Shown here piece after piece: positions 10,033 to 19,193 of a DNA stretch of 64,000 bases. The stretch's first letter is position 1. Each line of letters begins with the position of its first letter. A model generated the notes under the pieces. That model was not told the DNA's origin, ran no database searches, and worked only from the letters and a program-made list of their open reading frames with translations. Origin of the DNA: Bartonella henselae str. Houston-1 (GTDB lineage: Bacteria > Pseudomonadota > Alphaproteobacteria > Rhizobiales > Rhizobiaceae). The stretch lies in NCBI RefSeq assembly GCF_000046705.1, contig NC_005956.1, forward strand, positions 1,513,501 through 1,577,500. Reading direction: 5' to 3'. The position numbers and the translations under genes were made by a program.

Positions 10033-11952
10033 ATGAAATATACAAAGACGCAACTGGCACTCATTTCCATGCCAATCGCTTCAGGTGCTTTAACGATATT
10101 TCTTGTTCCTCATATGTTGTCATTTGTGATAAATGATCTGAAAACCAACCAAATCTATTGGTATGTCCGTTCAGAACCCTTATTAACGCTGATGCTGGTT
10201 GCTGCTGTATCATTATTTTATACTCTCTCACAAAAGCTGCACTTGCGCAAAGCGATCACATTCGTCTCAACGGCCTTTTTTTGCATCACTGCTCTTTACT
10301 ATATCGGCAGTGAAATAAAACGCTTAAATCCCTATGTTGGACAACAGGGGATAACCTGGGGCTATGCTTTAAAATTCATGGATCCGATGGTTGTTTTCGG
10401 CGTCATTTTAGGCTTTGTTCTTTTAGCAATCCAAGTCATAATCACCTCTCCACGCACGAGCAATGTCAAACGTGCCAAAAAAGGAATTTTTGGTGACGCC
10501 GCATGGATGAATTTAAAAGAAGCGGCAAGAATTTTTCCCTCCAATGGCCAAATTGTTATTGGCGAAAGATACCGTGTTGATCAAGATAATGTTCGCAACA
10601 TTCCCTTTGCACCAGGCAATAAAACAACATGGGGCAAGGGTGGAACAGCCCCTTTGCTGACCTTTAATCTTGATTTTGGTTCAACGCACATGATTTTTTT
10701 CGCCGGTTCTGGTGGATATAAAACAACAAGCACAGTGGTTCCAACCTGTCTAACCTACACAGGCCCTATTGTTTGCCTTGATCCTTCAACAGAAATTGCA
10801 CCCATGGTCAAGTTTGCGCGCAAAAAAATGGGCAATAGAAATGTTATTATTCTCGATCCCAATTCGCTCTTAACAAAAAATTTTAATGTGCTCGATTGGC
10901 TTTTAGACGAAAATATACCGCGCACAAGGCGTGAAGCCAATATTGTGAGCTTTTCCAAACTGCTTCTCTCAGAGAAAAAATCAGAAAATTCTTCAGCAGA
11001 ATATTTTTCAACACAAGCGCATAATCTTTTAACCGCACTTCTTGCACATGTAATCTTCTCTGATAAATATGAAGACAGTGAGCGTAATCTCAAAACATTA
11101 CGCGCGATCCTCTCTCAGTCAGAAACAGCTGTTGTCAATCAATTACGTATGATTCAAGAAACAACACCGTCTCCTTTTATTCGTGAAATGGTTGGTATTT
11201 TCACGGAAATGGCAGATCAAACCTTTTCAGGGGTCTACACAACTGCCTCCAAAGACACCCAATGGCTTTCTTTGTCAAATTACGCTGATCTTGTTTGTGG
11301 GAATGATTTTGCATCCTCGGATATTGCAAACGGAAAAACAGATGTTTTTCTTAATCTTCCTGCCAGTATTTTGAACAGTTATCCAGCGATTGGCCGCGTG
11401 ATCATTGGCGCTTTTTTAAATGCGATGGTTACAGCAGATGGAAACTATAAAAAGCGTGTTTTGTTTGTCTTGGATGAAGTCGATCTTCTTGGTTATATGA
11501 ATATTTTAGAAGAAGCACGTGATCGTGGGCGTAAGTACGGCACATCCTTGATGCTTTTTTATCAATCCTCTGGTCAGTTGGTTAATCACTTTGGAGAAGC
11601 AGGAGCGCGTTCATGGTTTGAAAGCTGCTCTTTTGTGAGTTACGCCGCCATTAAAGATCTCCAAACAGCCAAAGACATTTCGGAACGCTGTGGTCAAATG
11701 ACCATTGAAGTAACTGGAACGAGCAAATCGAGAGGTTTGTCTTTAACAAAAGGTTCTCAAAACATCAACTATCAACAAAGAGCACTGATTTTACCCCACG
11801 AGATTATTCAAGAGATGCGCCAAGATGAACAAATTATTCTTATGCAAGGGCACCCCCCTTTACGATGCGGTCGAGCGATCTATTTTAGAAGGAAAGAGAT
11901 GTTAGCAGCTACTGAAAAAAACCGCTTTGCCCCACAAGCAAAGAAAAGCTGA
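10033..11952 (+). CDS. virD4: VirD4 type IV coupling protein
   Basis: A VirD4/TraG ATPase of 639 residues. The N-terminus has several membrane spans in the first ~145 residues. Walker A GSGGYKTT lies around residues 225-232 and Walker B VLFVLDEVD near 476-484. It receives Bep effectors through their BID domains and passes them to the VirB channel. It is separated from bepA by 162 bases with no other gene. A shortened copy of its 3' end survives between bepB and bepC. Confidence 0.95.
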   Translation: MKYTKTQLALISMPIASGALTIFLVPHMLSFVINDLKTNQIYWYVRSEPLLTLMLVAAVSLFYTLSQKLHLRKAITFVSTAFFCITALYYIGSEIKRLNPYVGQQGITWGYALKFMDPMVVFGVILGFVLLAIQVIITSPRTSNVKRAKKGIFGDAAWMNLKEAARIFPSNGQIVIGERYRVDQDNVRNIPFAPGNKTTWGKGGTAPLLTFNLDFGSTHMIFFAGSGGYKTTSTVVPTCLTYTGPIVCLDPSTEIAPMVKFARKKMGNRNVIILDPNSLLTKNFNVLDWLLDENIPRTRREANIVSFSKLLLSEKKSENSSAEYFSTQAHNLLTALLAHVIFSDKYEDSERNLKTLRAILSQSETAVVNQLRMIQETTPSPFIREMVGIFTEMADQTFSGVYTTASKDTQWLSLSNYADLVCGNDFASSDIANGKTDVFLNLPASILNSYPAIGRVIIGAFLNAMVTADGNYKKRVLFVLDEVDLLGYMNILEEARDRGRKYGTSLMLFYQSSGQLVNHFGEAGARSWFESCSFVSYAAIKDLQTAKDISERCGQMTIEVTGTSKSRGLSLTKGSQNINYQQRALILPHEIIQEMRQDEQIILMQGHPPLRCGRAIYFRRKEMLAATEKNRFAPQAKKS

Positions 11953-12062
11953 AAAAGCACCCTCTGACGGCTGCTCTTAAGCCTCAAAACAAGAAGAACA
12001 GCATACAATAAAAAAATCAGAGATTCTTGTTTTATAAAAACGTCTTAAAAAGGAATTTTCAC

Positions 12063-12479
12063 ATGACCCAACAAGAAAAACATGGTGAAAAAAGACCTTT
12101 GAGCAGTGTTGTTTTTCACGGGCTTACCAATGCCAGCACTCTTTATGAAGCGCTCTCCTCATCACCAAACAATGCGTACCAATCATATCTATCTTAAGAT
12201 ACCTCTCAAGAAACTTTTGAAGAAAGCTCTTTTACAGGAAAATCGCCTAGAAAAATTTTTCACAAAAAATAAAAAGACACCATTCATGAAAACAACAAAG
12301 ACCGATCCTTCTCTCTTAAAAAAAGAAAAAAGCACCAAGATAAGGATTGGTACAAGCAAAAACACTCATGAATTTGAGGGATCCCTCTTCCCTCGTTCAA
12401 AGCTTGAAATCTCAAAAGAACATGCGAGGGGGAATATTTCATGAGAAGAATTTAACACTCTCATGGACAGTGCGACATG
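12063..12479 (+). pseudogene. Decayed antitoxin (biaA-like) upstream of bepB
   Basis: The part next to bepB reads, in one frame, LLKKEK..THEFEG..HARGNIS, stop, EEFNTLMDSA. It aligns with the whole of BiaA (LKKRREAV..THALEG..YARGNTSLEEFNTLMDNA). A TGA stands where BiaA has a leucine codon; the inhibition motif TxxxEG is still present. Upstream of it, 12063-12197 holds a short broken frame starting MTQQEK that recurs before bepC. The alignment was read by eye; the relationship is strong at the C-terminal 20 residues and weaker N-terminally. It is probably non-functional, but a truncated product keeping the motif cannot be excluded. Confidence 0.75.
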
Positions 12480-12493
12480 ATAAGGAGTTAACA

Positions 12494-14122
12494 ATGCCAA
12501 AAGCAAAAGCAAAAAATATCTCCACCGCTTCTCCCCATAATTATATCTATCCTGGTACCCAAATACTCAAAAATAAATATGGAGAAACAGATTTAAAACT
12601 CCTTCTGGAAAAATGCTTACATGATAGGGAACAAGCAATGATGAATCTGCGTGCAGAATCCCTACCAGAATATTTTGATTGCGCTTATCTATGCTATATC
12701 CACCAACAATTGTTTCAAAAAACCTTTGAATGGGCTGGCCATCTCCGCCACACTCCCTTCACATTTGCAGATGGTAGCATTGCCGCCATGCCAGAAATGA
12801 AAAGAACAGAATGGGGCAAAGATTTTGCAAAAAGTGAAAAAATCCCCGAACTTTTACAAAAATTAGATCAAGAGCTTGCCGAAAAAGACAATTTGCAAGG
12901 CTTAACACGCGAAGAGTTTATCAAGCAAGCAACGGAGCTATTTTATTCTCTTCACAAAATCCACCCATTCATAGATGGCAATGAACACACAGAACAATTC
13001 TTTTTTGAAAATCTCGCCAAAGCCGCCGGACATCAACTTGACTTTTCGCTTGTCACACAAAAACGCATGATGGCAGTCTGTAGCGAAGCAATGCAATATG
13101 GCGATACACAACTGATGAAAGATCTTTTTGAAGATATCTCCAATCCAGAAAAAATACGTCTTTTAAAAGACTTTATGAACAACATCAACAATACAGGACG
13201 CAACGTGAATGATTGCCTTGTTATGGTGACAAAGGCAGGAGAAACCTACAGAGGAACCTATCAAGGTTGTTATTCAGAAGCTTTTGTGCTCGATATGCAA
13301 GGGACTTACATCATCGGCAAAAAAGATGATCTCACACCAGAACGATTAAAATCATTAAAACCTGGTGATACAATTACCTTTATCGCCCCCAAAAACAAAG
13401 AGCTTGAAAACACGCTCATTCCAAAAGAGACATTAGCGCCTCTAACAAAAAGTGAATGTGCCAGAACGGTTGCGCAAACTAGCCATGTCCTCACAGCTCA
13501 AAAGAAAGTCCGGCAACACTCAAAAATTGTTTATGGCAATGCAAACACATTAAACGAACAAATAGAAGAGATTACTAAAAATCCAGAATTAGGTCAACTG
13601 CTCGCCGATCAGATTAGACAAACACCGCACTCTCTTTCTCCTCTTGCAGGTTTCAGTCTATGCGGTTTACAAAATCCGGCACGTGCAAACGCTCGAAATC
13701 ATCTTGATGCACTCGCTACTACAGTTGCAAATTATGCACATATTGTAGAACATACATATCATGTAATCACTCAAAAACATCAAATTGAACAAGAACGCCT
13801 TGGTAAAACAGTAGAAAAGCCCAGTCAAAACTTGCAAAACCTTTTTGCCTTATCACCGGAACAACAAAGAGAAATCTTGTCTCAATCTCCTCAATTATAC
13901 CAAGAGCTCCGTACTTTTATATGCTGTGTAGAGCATCGTCTCTCATCAAACGAGTGGAGTGCGATCAAAAACAAAGATTATGAAACACTTGCTCAAAGTA
14001 TCGGTGTATCAGAACAGACAGCACGAGAGATTACCAATACTGTTCAAAAAGCCAGAGAGTTACATAAACAAGTCTACACACACGCAATCACTCGCTCAAA
14101 TACGCTTGCTATTGCCAGCTAA
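12494..14122 (+). CDS. bepB: BepB, Fic-BID effector with altered Fic motif
   Basis: A 542-residue effector, close in sequence to BepA over its whole length: Fic domain (about 20-230), OB-like linker, BID domain (about 318-433) and charged tail. The Fic motif reads HPFIDGNEHTEQ (157-168). Compared with HPFxxGNGRxxR, the second glycine, the following arginine and the final arginine are replaced by E, H and Q, so AMP transfer is unlikely. The start at 12494 is chosen over the longer open frame (from 12347) because it has TAAGGAG seven bases upstream and matches the BepA N-terminus MPKAKAK. Delivery by VirD4 through BID is expected. Confidence 0.93.
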   Translation: MPKAKAKNISTASPHNYIYPGTQILKNKYGETDLKLLLEKCLHDREQAMMNLRAESLPEYFDCAYLCYIHQQLFQKTFEWAGHLRHTPFTFADGSIAAMPEMKRTEWGKDFAKSEKIPELLQKLDQELAEKDNLQGLTREEFIKQATELFYSLHKIHPFIDGNEHTEQFFFENLAKAAGHQLDFSLVTQKRMMAVCSEAMQYGDTQLMKDLFEDISNPEKIRLLKDFMNNINNTGRNVNDCLVMVTKAGETYRGTYQGCYSEAFVLDMQGTYIIGKKDDLTPERLKSLKPGDTITFIAPKNKELENTLIPKETLAPLTKSECARTVAQTSHVLTAQKKVRQHSKIVYGNANTLNEQIEEITKNPELGQLLADQIRQTPHSLSPLAGFSLCGLQNPARANARNHLDALATTVANYAHIVEHTYHVITQKHQIEQERLGKTVEKPSQNLQNLFALSPEQQREILSQSPQLYQELRTFICCVEHRLSSNEWSAIKNKDYETLAQSIGVSEQTAREITNTVQKARELHKQVYTHAITRSNTLAIAS

Positions 14123-14204
14123 AAAATATGAGGCCTTGTTGCTTAATCTGAACACCCATGTGGAAGAAATGTTTTAATATTCCCACACCCATGAAAGAAC
14201 AGAG

Positions 14205-14546
14205 CACTTAAGCGCCCTATTACTAATTTTGCAAATAGCATAGACATCATATCCAGATTAATTGGGCGGATGATTATGAGTACCTTTTTAAACGCCAGGA
14301 TTACAGCTGACGGAAACTACAAAAAGCGTGTGTTGTTTATCTTAGATGAAGTGGACCTTCATGGTTATAGGAATATTTTAAAAGGGCGCTCATTTTACCT
14401 CCCCGAAAAACGCGCCAAAATGAATAAATTATTCTCATGCAAGAACATCCCCCTTTACGATGTGGTTGCACGATCTATTTTAGAAGGAAAAAAATGTTAG
14501 CAACTGCTGAAAAGAACTGTTTTGCCCCCAAAGCACAGAAAAACTA
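14205..14546 (+). pseudogene. Remnant of virD4 3' end between bepB and bepC
   Basis: Two pieces of VirD4 are joined with the middle deleted. The first, FLNARITADGNYKKRVL and on through ILDEVDLHGY, matches VirD4 around Walker B. The second (HPPLRC, then KKMLATAEKNCFAPKAQK) matches the VirD4 C-terminus after frameshifts. The spacer before it resembles the bepA-virD4 spacer, and the sequence after it resembles that after virD4. It is therefore part of a duplicated bep-virD4-biaA unit rather than an isolated insertion. Confidence 0.8.
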
Positions 14547-14652
14547 AAAACCATCCTCTTATGGAGACCATGTATCAAAACAAAAACAACAACATCAAAG
14601 GATAAAAGCAAAGGTTCTGTTTCATAAAAGCATATAAACAAGGAATTTCCGC

Positions 14653-15175
14653 ATGATCCAGCAAGAAAAATAAGATGAAAAAAGATCTTTGAGCAATGCT
14701 GTTTTGCATGGGCTTACCAACACGCGCACTCTTCGTAAAGAGTCCCTAAACGCACAAGCGGTCAATGACAATGATACGCACCATGTCCATATGGAAGAGT
14801 CCCTTATTTAAACACCCAGAAGGCGGGCTTTATGAAAACAACTTTATTAAAAGCTAGGAAAAATTATCATTTATGAAAATGATACACAAAGGGGGAATAC
14901 ATACCAAAAAAGCTTTCCACAAAATGAAAAAAGGAAAGAAATCTGCATGAAAAAACCCAAACGGACTGTTTTGCAGTTTTTATACCAGAAGAATTAAAAA
15001 AACACAATGAAACGGTTGATACATCCTTCAGCACACATGTTCTCATCATCTATCAGTCTTCATGTTTTTCAGGAAGCGTTCTTCCCTGAAAAAAAATGTT
15101 CGAAATCCCAACAAAATACGCGAAAGGGGACTTTTCACATGAAAATTTTAACATTCTCATAAACCACACACCTCT
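14653..15175 (+). pseudogene. Decayed antitoxin region (biaA-like) upstream of bepC
   Basis: Around 14985-15050 one frame reads PEELKKHNETVDTSFSTHVL, aligning with BiaA LEELKKRREAVDAVISTHAL. After a stop and frame change, 15096-15165 reads KYAKGDFSHENFNILI, aligning with GYARGNTSLEEFNTLM. The inhibition glutamate and glycine are lost (STHVLII in place of STHALEG). The proximal part, 14653-14810, matches the broken MTQQEK frame before bepB. The relic immediately precedes bepC, as biaA precedes bepA. Confidence 0.72.
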
Positions 15176-15191
15176 CTCAAGGAGAAAATAT

Positions 15192-16790
15192 ATGTTAGAG
15201 CATAATTATCTGTATAAAAACAGCAACACACTGAAAAATAAATATGGCATAAAAGACCCGCAAAGACTGTATGAGCGCTGTGCCCATGATACAGCCAGAG
15301 AGGTTATGAATCTTCGCTTTGAACCACCCCCACAAAGATTTGGTCTCGCTTATTTGAAATTGATCCATTGGACCCTCTTCCATAGGAGTTTTGAATGGGC
15401 GGGTCATACTCGTGATGAGCCCTTTACATTTGAAGATGGTAGCACCGCCCGTATGCCAGCTATGCGCCCAAAAGGTCATAGGGTTCCTTTTGCCGTTGGT
15501 CCACAGATTCAAAAAGAACTTAAACAATTAGAGAGAAAACTTACCGCAAAGAATAACTTACAAGGCTTATCACGCCAAGAGTTTGCTGAAAGTGCTGCGG
15601 AAGTTTTTATGACTCTCGACCACGCGCATCCTTTCAGAAAAGGCAATGGGCGCGCGCAAAGAATATTTATGGAAAAGCTTGGACAAGCAGCAGGCTATAA
15701 GATTGACTTTTCTTTTATCACAAAAGAGCGCCTCACCCAAGCTAGTATTGCCGCAATGCAACATGGCAACACACAACCCATGAAAGATCTTTTTGAGGAT
15801 ATCACCCACCCGCAAAAATTCCTTCTTTTAAAGGAATTCATCTCTCAAATGAGAAATAGCGGACTTGAGGAAATCAACGAACATATTGTTGTCGTAGCAA
15901 AAGAAGGTGTAAAGTATGATGGCATCTATAAAGGTTGTGCTGCAGAAGGTTTTGTCATAGAATTAGAAGATGGTTTTGTTGTCGGCCACAAAGATGATCT
16001 TACGCCAGAACAAGTCAAAACATTACAGAACGGTGATCGCATAGTCTTTGAAAAAAGCAATGTTCTCGATCTGAAAGAAATATTGATTCCAAAAGAGACC
16101 TTGCCCCCTCTCACCAATGAAGAACTTGCCAAAAGGTTCACAGATAATTGCGGTGTTGAATCATACCGCCAAGAAGTCGAACATTTATCAAAACGTGTTT
16201 ATGGCAAGTCACAAGCACTCAACGAAATGATAGAGTCGATCAATATAGATCCAAGCTTAGGCGCAGAGTTTGCCGATCAAATTGCTCAAAATCCTAAATC
16301 ATTTTGTAAACTTGCGGGGAGGAAAATATTAGGCATAAGAAGTCCAAGTCGCAGGCGTGCCGAAGAGGCTGTTCCACAGCTCTGTGAAGCCCTTAAAAGT
16401 TATGCTGATATGGCACAACATACAATGGAGAACCTCATAGAGCAGCACCAAAGAGAACAAAGACGCATAGCACACTCTGTGGAAAAACCAGGAAGAGATT
16501 TGCAACAGCTTTTTACCCTCTCACCAGAACAACAAAGAGAAGTCCTGTCTCATTCTCCTACACTGCAAAAACAACTCCATACTTTTGCGCGCCAACTACA
16601 GAATCGTCTCTCCTCAGAAGAGCATAGAGCTATACAAGAAAACAATCCTCTAAAACTTTCTTGCATGCTTGGTGTATCGGAAAGCAAAGCAAAAGAAATT
16701 ACTAAAGCTGTAAAACAAACCAAGGAAGCACACTGTCAGCTGCGAACTCTCAAAATCAGTTGTTCCTCAGCAAGGGCTCTTACCAACTAA
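15192..16790 (+). CDS. bepC: BepC, Fic-BID effector
   Basis: A 532-residue effector with a Fic domain (motif HPFRKGNGRAQR, 146-157), OB-like linker, BID domain (about 307-425) and helical tail. The motif is intact except that lysine stands where active AMP-transferases carry Asp or Glu for metal binding, so classical AMPylation is doubtful. The start at 15192 is chosen because AAGGAG lies just upstream; the longer open frame from 15096 runs through antitoxin relic sequence. BepC is known to act on the host actin cytoskeleton through GEF-H1 and to assist invasome formation. Confidence 0.94.
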   Translation: MLEHNYLYKNSNTLKNKYGIKDPQRLYERCAHDTAREVMNLRFEPPPQRFGLAYLKLIHWTLFHRSFEWAGHTRDEPFTFEDGSTARMPAMRPKGHRVPFAVGPQIQKELKQLERKLTAKNNLQGLSRQEFAESAAEVFMTLDHAHPFRKGNGRAQRIFMEKLGQAAGYKIDFSFITKERLTQASIAAMQHGNTQPMKDLFEDITHPQKFLLLKEFISQMRNSGLEEINEHIVVVAKEGVKYDGIYKGCAAEGFVIELEDGFVVGHKDDLTPEQVKTLQNGDRIVFEKSNVLDLKEILIPKETLPPLTNEELAKRFTDNCGVESYRQEVEHLSKRVYGKSQALNEMIESINIDPSLGAEFADQIAQNPKSFCKLAGRKILGIRSPSRRRAEEAVPQLCEALKSYADMAQHTMENLIEQHQREQRRIAHSVEKPGRDLQQLFTLSPEQQREVLSHSPTLQKQLHTFARQLQNRLSSEEHRAIQENNPLKLSCMLGVSESKAKEITKAVKQTKEAHCQLRTLKISCSSARALTN

Positions 16791-17050
16791 ACACGTGAGA
16801 TATCTATAATTCTCTCTCTGAGCACATCGGCAAGCAAAATACAAGAGATTATGAAAACCGTAAAATAAACTCAAAAAGTACAATAATACAAACTGCGCAC
16901 ACTCCAAGTCGGCCAATGCGCAGTAAAGGCTTTTAGCAGCAATACAGGAAAGAGAGCTGTACCTTTTCCTCTCCTCTTTTGGTACAAGTCATTTTATAAA
17001 TGATTGCGTGAAAAAATGTTACAAAATATGACAGAAAATATCCACCAAAA
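16791..17050 (+). other. Intergenic region bepC-bepD, distal part
   Basis: No gene is seen. The first ~120 bases look like a decayed bep tail: a degraded repeat of the BepC 3' coding sequence (around 16840-16870, reading like KQNTRDYENRK). A TGTACC/GGTACA inverted pair flanks a pyrimidine-rich loop at about 16959-16987. Confidence 0.4.
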
Positions 17051-17263
17051 TAGACTCGGTAGTTTTATATAACTTATTGATAAAATTTCACAAAAAAACT
17101 GTATAAAAGACATAAATGTCGATTATGATAATTGTGAATAGCGGAGGATCTTTGGAGGTCATTCAAGTAACCATCTTCCTTTGTATAAAAGCTATTAAAG
17201 CATAAAGGTGGAGGATGCACCAAAGAGTTTTTCTAAAAACAAAAAGCTTGAAAGGAAGCATGC
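17051..17263 (+). promoter_or_regulatory. Conserved bep leader module, copy 1 (bepD)
   Basis: This ~210-base block is nearly identical to the one before bepE. Shorter versions precede bepF, bepG and the dead bep. Recognisable parts are GTTTTATATAACTTATTG, AAACTGTATAAAAGACATA, GCGGAGGATCTTTGGA, and the last ~65 bases with AAAGGTGGAG, GCACCAAAGAG and CTTGAAAGGAAGCATGC before the ATG. It probably carries a promoter plus a structured 5' UTR. The BatR/BatS two-component system is known to control bep genes, but I cannot identify its binding site by eye. Confidence 0.7.
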
Positions 17264-18868
17264 ATGAAAAAAAATCGACCATCCCCTCCGACATCTCGTT
17301 CTAAAGAACAAGAACAAGAACAGGCAAGGACACCTTCACCGCAAGCAGAACCCCTCTATGCACAGGTAAATAAACCACCCAGAGAGCACCGTGCCCAATC
17401 ATCAGAAGAAACTATCTATGCACCTCAAAACCCACCAGAAACTATCTATGCACCCCAAAAACCTCTAGGAAATCCCTATGACAGACTTGGTGGGAGGCCG
17501 AGGAATGGGCGACGTGCCGAGAAACTAGTAGACCCCTATGCAGTAACTGATGTACAGAATCTAGATAGGGGGGCAGACTTTCAAACCTTAGAAAATCCCC
17601 TCTATGAGGGAGTTGGCGGGGGTGCCCATGGTGGGCCACATCCTCAAGAACCAGAACATCTCTATGCAGAGCTTGAATTTGACACACAAAGTGGGCGCTC
17701 CCCCCAAAAACCTGTAGAATCTGTCTATGCAACAGTTGGCATGGGAGCAGAGGGTGGGCAAGACACTCAAACCTTAAAAAATCCCCTCTACGAAGGAGTT
17801 GGCTCAGGAAAGACAACACCCCCTCCGACACCCCATTCTACGGAAAAAGAACAAGAACAGGCAAGGGCACCTTCACCGCAAGCAGAACCCCTCTATGCAC
17901 AGGTAAATAAACCACCCAGAGAGCACCGTGCCCAATCATCAGAAGAAACTATCTATGCACCTCAAAACCCACCAGAAACTATCTATGCACCCCAAAAACC
18001 TCTAGGAAATCCCTATGACAGACTTGGTGGGAGGCCGAGGAATGGGCGACGTGCCAAGAAACTAGTAGACCCCTATGCAGTAACTGATGTACAGAATCTA
18101 GATAGGGGGGCAGACTTTCAAACCTTAGAAAATCCCCTCTATGAGGGAGTTGGCGGGGGTGCCCATGGTGGGCCACATCCTCAAGAACCAGAACATCTCT
18201 ATGCAGAGCTTGAATTTGACACACAAGGTGGGCGCTCCCCCCAAAAACCCGTAGAATCTGTCTATGCAACAGTTGGCATGGGAACAGAGGGTGGGCAAGA
18301 CACTCAAACCTTAAAAAATCCCCTCTACGAAGGAGTTGGCCCAGGAAGGGCAACATCTCCTCCAAGATCCCCGAAAGATGAAGTTACTTCAAAGCTTTTA
18401 AAACACACAGACTTTCAACATGGTGTAAAAGAAGTCCAAGAGTGGTGTAAAATTGTTTATGGTAACCAGTATGCCTTGAATAAAAAACTCTGTAAGATTC
18501 TTGAGAATCCTAAAGCAGGAGACACAATTCTATGGGACCTTGCAGCAGATCCTGAAAGCGCTGGTAAACTTGCGGGTCAAAAAATACTTGGCATAAAAAG
18601 TCCAGACCGCAAACAAGCTGAAGAAGGTTTTGGCTCCCTTTGTGCTGCTTTTGAAAGACATGTAGCTATTACACAAAAGCTACACAAAGATTTTACCCTT
18701 GAGCAGGAAAAACAACGTGGACATGAGAGAGAGACAAGCCCAGAAAGGCAGGAACACAGACATCATCGTCGTCATCACTCACAAGAGAGAGAACAGGGTG
18801 CTTCAGAGCAGGAAGCACGACGCAGAAATAATCCCACAAATCAAAAAGGAATGGCCTTTGGTATGTAA
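17264..18868 (+). CDS. bepD: BepD, tyrosine-phosphorylated BID effector
   Basis: A 534-residue effector. Residues 1-365 consist of two near-identical 179-residue repeats, each carrying tyrosine motifs (EPLYAQV, ETIYAP twice, DPYAVT, NPLYEGV twice, EHLYAEL, ESVYATV). One BID domain follows (about 372-480, EWCKIVYGN to AGQKILGIKS) and then a His/Arg-rich tail. Host kinases phosphorylate such motifs, and BepD is known to recruit SH2 proteins and promote STAT3-dependent anti-inflammatory signalling. AAAGGAAG lies before the ATG. The repeat unit is 537 bp at the DNA level with very few differences, suggesting recent duplication. Confidence 0.94.
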   Translation: MKKNRPSPPTSRSKEQEQEQARTPSPQAEPLYAQVNKPPREHRAQSSEETIYAPQNPPETIYAPQKPLGNPYDRLGGRPRNGRRAEKLVDPYAVTDVQNLDRGADFQTLENPLYEGVGGGAHGGPHPQEPEHLYAELEFDTQSGRSPQKPVESVYATVGMGAEGGQDTQTLKNPLYEGVGSGKTTPPPTPHSTEKEQEQARAPSPQAEPLYAQVNKPPREHRAQSSEETIYAPQNPPETIYAPQKPLGNPYDRLGGRPRNGRRAKKLVDPYAVTDVQNLDRGADFQTLENPLYEGVGGGAHGGPHPQEPEHLYAELEFDTQGGRSPQKPVESVYATVGMGTEGGQDTQTLKNPLYEGVGPGRATSPPRSPKDEVTSKLLKHTDFQHGVKEVQEWCKIVYGNQYALNKKLCKILENPKAGDTILWDLAADPESAGKLAGQKILGIKSPDRKQAEEGFGSLCAAFERHVAITQKLHKDFTLEQEKQRGHERETSPERQEHRHHRRHHSQEREQGASEQEARRRNNPTNQKGMAFGM

Positions 18869-18980
18869 GCGTGCATAAAAAATACAGATATTTTTGCCTT
18901 TCGTTGATTTCTTGGTGCAATTAAAATAAGATGATTTGCGCCAAGAAGTGTTATGAAATGTTACAAAAAAATCACTAAAA
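18869..18980 (+). other. Spacer bepD to bepE leader
   Basis: About 110 bases without a gene. It contains a degraded repeat of the sequence upstream of bepD (GTTACAAAAAAATCACTAAAA region) but no clear terminator. Confidence 0.4.
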
Positions 18981-19193
18981 AAGCTTCGGAGATTTTATAT
19001 AACTTATTGATAAAATTTCACAAAAAAACTGTATAAAAGACATAAATGTCGATTATCTGGATAGCAAATAGCGGAGGATCTTTGGAAGTCATTCAAGTAG
19101 CTATCCTCCTTTGTATAAAAGCTCTTAAAGCTTAAAGGTGGAGAGTGCACCAAAGAGGTTTTCTAAAAACAAAAGGCTTGAAAGGAAGCATGC
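18981..19193 (+). promoter_or_regulatory. Conserved bep leader module, copy 2 (bepE)
   Basis: Near-identical to the bepD leader from the GTTTTATATAACTTATTG block to the ATG. Differences are mostly single bases, for example around ATTATCTGGATAGC. It ends CTTGAAAGGAAGCATGC before the bepE ATG. Confidence 0.7.

Noticed and set aside
1..11952. Conjugative plasmid transfer region
   Set aside because: VirB/VirD4 genes could belong to conjugation, but no relaxase, mob gene or origin of transfer is seen and the neighbours are BID effectors.
15096..15191. N-terminal extension of BepC
   Set aside because: The open frame continues upstream but matches antitoxin relic sequence; the ribosome site favours 15192.
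17442..18365. Minus-strand ORFs of ~129 residues in bepD
   Set aside because: Shadow of the duplicated tyrosine region; both copies give the same artefact.
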